DNA of 26,024 bases from JBJEFI01 sp051873875 (GTDB lineage: Bacteria; Bacillota; Bacilli; Bacillales; Bacillaceae_G). Position 1 is the stretch's first letter, and the number at the start of each line of letters is the position of its first letter. This document shows positions 23,501 to 26,024 of the stretch, one piece after another. The stretch lies in contig JBJEFI010000161.1 in NCBI GenBank assembly GCA_051873875.1, positions 1-26,024 on the forward strand, in the 5' to 3' direction. The position numbers and the translations under genes were made by a program. The notes under the pieces were generated by a model. That model worked only from the letters and a program-made list of their open reading frames with translations, made no database searches and had not been told where the DNA came from.

Positions 23501-24113
23501 TCATTTAGGTATGGCAGCTCGTTATCTAGGTATTCATGTTGCATCTCCAGTATTTGACGGTGCAAACGAGGAAGACGTATGGAATACAATTGAAGAAGCT
23601 GGTATGGATAGAGATGCAAAAACAGTTCTTTATGACGGTCGTACAGGTGAAGCATTTGATAATCGTGTATCTGTAGGTATTATGTACATGATCAAACTTG
23701 CTCACATGGTAGATGACAAATTGCATGCTCGTTCTACAGGTCCTTACTCATTAGTAACGCAACAACCATTAGGTGGTAAAGCACAATTTGGTGGTCAGCG
23801 TTTCGGTGAGATGGAGGTTTGGGCACTTGAAGCATATGGTGCGGCTTATACACTTCAAGAGATTTTAACAGTAAAATCAGATGATGTTGTTGGTCGTGTG
23901 AAAACATATGAAGCAATTGTGAAAGGCGAAAATGTTCCAGAGCCTGGTGTTCCTGAATCATTTAAAGTATTAATTAAAGAGCTTCAAAGCTTAGGTATGG
24001 ATGTGAAAATTCTATCAAGCGATGAAACAGAAATTGAAATGCGTGATACAGAGGATGATGATCATCATCCAACAGATAAATTAAATATCGAAGTTGAAGC
24101 GACTAATGAATAA
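20580..24113 (+). CDS. rpoB: RNA polymerase beta subunit
   Basis: RpoB is the beta subunit, forming half of the active-site cleft. The start is TTG 20580 (protein begins MTGQLVQYGRHRQRRSY, 1177 residues), with GAGGGG 7-12 bases upstream; the in-frame GTG 20571 abuts that site. This numbering puts the rifampicin cluster where it is in B. subtilis: Q469, D472, H482 and S487, all the sensitive residues. Other landmarks are PIETPEGPNIGLINSL, the catalytic-side GDKMAGRHGNKGVIS, and the C-terminal HARSTGPYSLVTQQPLGG. The tail is short and acidic (RDTEDDDHHPTDKL), like B. cereus-group RpoB and shorter than that of B. subtilis. rpoC follows 44 bp later. Confidence 0.99.
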   Translation: MTGQLVQYGRHRQRRSYARISEVLELPNLIEIQTSSYQWFLDEGLREMFKEISPIEDFTGNLSLEFIDYTLGEPKYDVEESKERDVNYAAPLRVKVRLMNKETGEVKEQDVFMGDFPLMTETGTFIINGAERVIVSQLVRSPSVYYSGKVDKNGKRGFTATVIPNRGAWLEYETDAKDVVYVRIDRTRKLPVTVLLRALGFGTDQEIIDLLGENEYLRNTLEKDNTDSTEKALLEIYERLRPGEPPTVESAKSLLVSRFFDPKRYDLASVGRYKINKKLHIKNRLFNQRIAETLVDPETGEILVEKGTILDRRTLDRILPYISDGLNYKTVGLNGGVVEEDMTIQSVKIYAPADVENEQVLEVIGNANIIEGIKHITPADIISSISYFFNLLYKVGDTDDIDHLGNRRLRSVGELLQNQFRIGLSRMERVVRERMSIQDTNAVTPQALINIRPVIAAIKEFFGSSQLSQFMDQTNPLAELTHKRRLSALGPGGLTRERAGFEVRDVHYSHYGRMCPIETPEGPNIGLINSLSSFAKVNKFGFIEAPYRRVDPDTGKVTNHIDYLTADEEDNYVVAQSNSRLAEDGTFLEEDVVARFRGDNTVVKRERVDYMDVSPKQVVSAATACIPFLENDDSNRALMGANMQRQAVPLLQPEAPFVGTGMEHVSAKDSGAAVICKHDGIVERVEAKEVCVRRISIVDGQEVKGNLDRYRMLKFVRSNQGTCYNQRPIVAVGNRVVKGEVLADGPSMEKAEMALGRNVLVAFMTWDGYNYEDAIIMSERLVKDDVYTSVHIEEYESEARDTKLGPEEITRDIPNVGEDALRNLDERGIIRIGAEVKDGDLLVGKVTPKGVTELTAEERLLHAIFGEKAREVRDTSLRVPHGGGGIILDVKVFNREDGDELPPGVNQLVRVYIVQKRKISEGDKMAGRHGNKGVISRILPEEDMPFLPDGTPVDIMLNPLGVPSRMNIGQVLELHLGMAARYLGIHVASPVFDGANEEDVWNTIEEAGMDRDAKTVLYDGRTGEAFDNRVSVGIMYMIKLAHMVDDKLHARSTGPYSLVTQQPLGGKAQFGGQRFGEMEVWALEAYGAAYTLQEILTVKSDDVVGRVKTYEAIVKGENVPEPGVPESFKVLIKELQSLGMDVKILSSDETEIEMRDTEDDDHHPTDKLNIEVEATNE

Positions 24114-24157
24114 TAAACGGTTGGAGAAACCTGAAGATTTAAAGGGAGGTAGGACCC

Positions 24158-26024
24158 TTGATTGATGTAAACAACTTTGAGTGTATGAAGATCGGATTAG
24201 CATCGCCAGATAAAATTCGTTCTTGGTCATTTGGTGAAGTAAAAAAACCAGAAACAATTAACTATCGTACGTTAAAACCAGAAAAAGATGGTTTATTCTG
24301 TGAACGTATTTTCGGTCCAACAAAAGACTGGGAATGTCATTGCGGAAAGTACAAACGAGTTCGTTATAAAGGTGTTGTCTGCGATCGATGTGGTGTAGAA
24401 GTAACACGTGCAAAAGTACGTCGTGAACGTATGGGTCATATTGAATTAGCAGCACCAGTTTCACATATTTGGTATTTTAAAGGTATTCCTAGCCGCATGG
24501 GGCTTGTCTTAGACATGTCTCCACGCGCGCTGGAGGAAATTATCTACTTTGCATCTTATGTTGTAACAGACGCAGGAGATACACCTTTAGAAAAGAAAGC
24601 ACTATTATCTGAAAAAGAATATCGTAATAACCGTGAAAAATACGGTCAATCTTTCCAAGCTGCAATGGGAGCAGAAGCGGTAAAGAAATTATTACAAGAT
24701 ATTGATTTAGATAAAGAAGTAGACATGTTGAAGGAAGAGCTAAAAACAGCTCAAGGTCAACGTCGTACTCGTGCAATTAAACGTCTAGAAGTATTAGAAG
24801 CGTTCCGTAACTCAGGAAACAAACCTTCATGGATGATTCTTGATGTATTACCGGTTATTCCACCAGAATTACGCCCAATGGTACAATTAGATGGTGGACG
24901 TTTTGCAACTTCAGATTTAAACGATTTATATCGTCGTGTAATTAATCGTAACAACCGCTTAAAACGTTTATTAGACCTTGGTGCACCAAGCATCATCGTT
25001 CAAAACGAAAAGCGTATGCTTCAAGAAGCAGTAGATGCGTTAATTGATAATGGTCGTCGTGGCCGTCCTGTTACAGGACCTGGTAACCGTCCATTAAAAT
25101 CGTTATCGCACATGTTAAAAGGGAAACAAGGTCGTTTCCGTCAAAACTTATTAGGGAAACGTGTTGACTACTCTGGTCGTTCGGTTATCGTTGTAGGACC
25201 TAACTTAAAGATGTATCAATGTGGATTACCGAAAGAAATGGCGTTAGAACTATTTAAACCATTTGTAATGAAAGAGCTAGTAGAACGTGGTTTAGCTCAT
25301 AATATTAAGAGTGCAAAACGTAAAATTGAACGTGTACAACCAGAAGTTTGGGATGTATTAGAATCAGTTATTCGTGAACACCCAGTATTATTAAACCGTG
25401 CTCCAACGCTTCACCGTCTTGGTATTCAAGCATTTGAACCAACACTAGTAGAAGGTCGTGCGATTCGTCTGCATCCACTTGTATGTGCGGCATATAACGC
25501 AGACTTTGACGGTGACCAAATGGCGGTTCACGTACCATTATCAGCAGAAGCGCAAGCAGAAGCTCGTATGTTAATGTTAGCAGCACAAAACATCTTGAAT
25601 CCGAAAGATGGAAAACCAGTTGTTACGCCATCTCAGGATATGGTATTAGGTAACTATTACTTAACACTAGAAAGTGAAGGTGCTGTTGGAGAAGGTATGA
25701 TTTTCAAAGATACAAATGAAGCATTACTTGCATATGCAAACGGCTATGCACACCTTCATACTCGTATCGCGATTCATGCTGGCTCATTAAATAACCAAAC
25801 ATTCACAGAAGAACAAAATGGCATGTTATTATTAACAACAATCGGTAAATTAGTATTTAACGAAATTTTACCGAAGTCATTCCCATATATTAACGAACCT
25901 TCTAAAGAAAATTTAGAAAAGAAAACACCAGAAAAATACTTCGTTGAAAAAGGTGCAAATGTACGTGAAATCATTGCTTCACGCCCATTAATTACACCAT
26001 TTAAAAAGGGTATTTTAGGAAATA
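24158..26024 (+). CDS. rpoC: RNA polymerase beta-prime subunit (5-prime part, cut by window end)
   Basis: RpoC is the catalytic beta-prime subunit. The frame opens at TTG 24158 (MIDVNNFECMKIGLASPDKIRSW in two pieces: MIDVNNFEC, then MKIGLASPDKIRSW) and runs off the window after 622 codons with no stop. AGGGAGGT (24143-24150) is 7 bases upstream. The N-terminal zinc site is C60, C62, C75 and C78. The active-site NADFDGDQ motif places the three magnesium-binding aspartates at D449, D451 and D453. KRVDYSGRSVIVVGP and LLNRAPTLHRLGIQAF are also intact. Nothing suggests truncation other than the window edge. Confidence 0.98.
   Translation, partial: MIDVNNFECMKIGLASPDKIRSWSFGEVKKPETINYRTLKPEKDGLFCERIFGPTKDWECHCGKYKRVRYKGVVCDRCGVEVTRAKVRRERMGHIELAAPVSHIWYFKGIPSRMGLVLDMSPRALEEIIYFASYVVTDAGDTPLEKKALLSEKEYRNNREKYGQSFQAAMGAEAVKKLLQDIDLDKEVDMLKEELKTAQGQRRTRAIKRLEVLEAFRNSGNKPSWMILDVLPVIPPELRPMVQLDGGRFATSDLNDLYRRVINRNNRLKRLLDLGAPSIIVQNEKRMLQEAVDALIDNGRRGRPVTGPGNRPLKSLSHMLKGKQGRFRQNLLGKRVDYSGRSVIVVGPNLKMYQCGLPKEMALELFKPFVMKELVERGLAHNIKSAKRKIERVQPEVWDVLESVIREHPVLLNRAPTLHRLGIQAFEPTLVEGRAIRLHPLVCAAYNADFDGDQMAVHVPLSAEAQAEARMLMLAAQNILNPKDGKPVVTPSQDMVLGNYYLTLESEGAVGEGMIFKDTNEALLAYANGYAHLHTRIAIHAGSLNNQTFTEEQNGMLLLTTIGKLVFNEILPKSFPYINEPSKENLEKKTPEKYFVEKGANVREIIASRPLITPFKKGILGN

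Noticed and set aside
1..26024. Mobile elements, CRISPR arrays, tRNA or rRNA genes, gene fusions or frameshifts
   Set aside because: No transposase, recombinase, spaced repeats or RNA-gene sequence was seen. All 26 main genes are in intact frames (rpoC is cut by the edge), with uniform AT-rich composition and conserved order.

Overview
This is an ordinary, conserved stretch of a low-GC Firmicute chromosome. It covers the clpC-to-rpoC region of a Bacillus, with every gene on the + strand. Gene order matches the Bacillus core: ctsR-mcsA-mcsB-clpC-radA-disA-yacL-ispD-ispF-gltX-cysE-cysS-mrnC-rlmB-rae1-sigH-rpmG-secE-nusG-rplK-rplA-rplJ-rplL-ybxB-rpoB-rpoC. Protein lengths, and the short acidic/His-containing RpoB C-terminus, resemble the B. 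cereus group or a near relative more than B. subtilis. That assignment is from memory of the families, not from a search. I see no rRNA or tRNA gene, mobile element, CRISPR array, phage gene or foreign-looking island.

Layout. (1) 1-4770: heat-shock operon ctsR-mcsA-mcsB-clpC, with a CtsR operator just downstream of a sigma-A -10 box, ending in an intrinsic terminator before radA. (2) 4813-9538: radA, disA (c-di-AMP synthesis and genome surveillance), yacL (membrane PIN-TRAM protein) and the isoprenoid genes ispD and ispF. (3) 9586-15237: gltX, then a 463-bp gap holding a cysteine T-box leader, then cysE-cysS, followed by the RNA-processing genes mrnC, rlmB and rae1. (4) 15243-17094: sigH with its own strong promoter, then rpmG (L33), secE and nusG. 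(5) 17105-19717: the L11-L1 and L10-L7/L12 ribosomal protein units, with leader RNAs. (6) 19766-26024: the methyltransferase gene ybxB, rpoB, and rpoC cut by the window edge.

Most of the interest lies in the RNA leaders and start sites rather than in unknown genes. There is a T-box whose specifier and discriminator contacts both fit tRNA-Cys. There is a well-formed L10 leader attenuator. Two similar L1-rRNA-like motifs lie directly before rplK and rplA. The rpoB leader carries an intrinsic terminator overlapped by a possible 29-codon leader ORF. The nusG leader has a terminator just downstream of a candidate promoter. Several essential genes use non-AUG starts (rplK and sigH GTG; rpoB, rpoC, rae1 and rpmG TTG). 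I found no convincing undescribed multi-gene system here.
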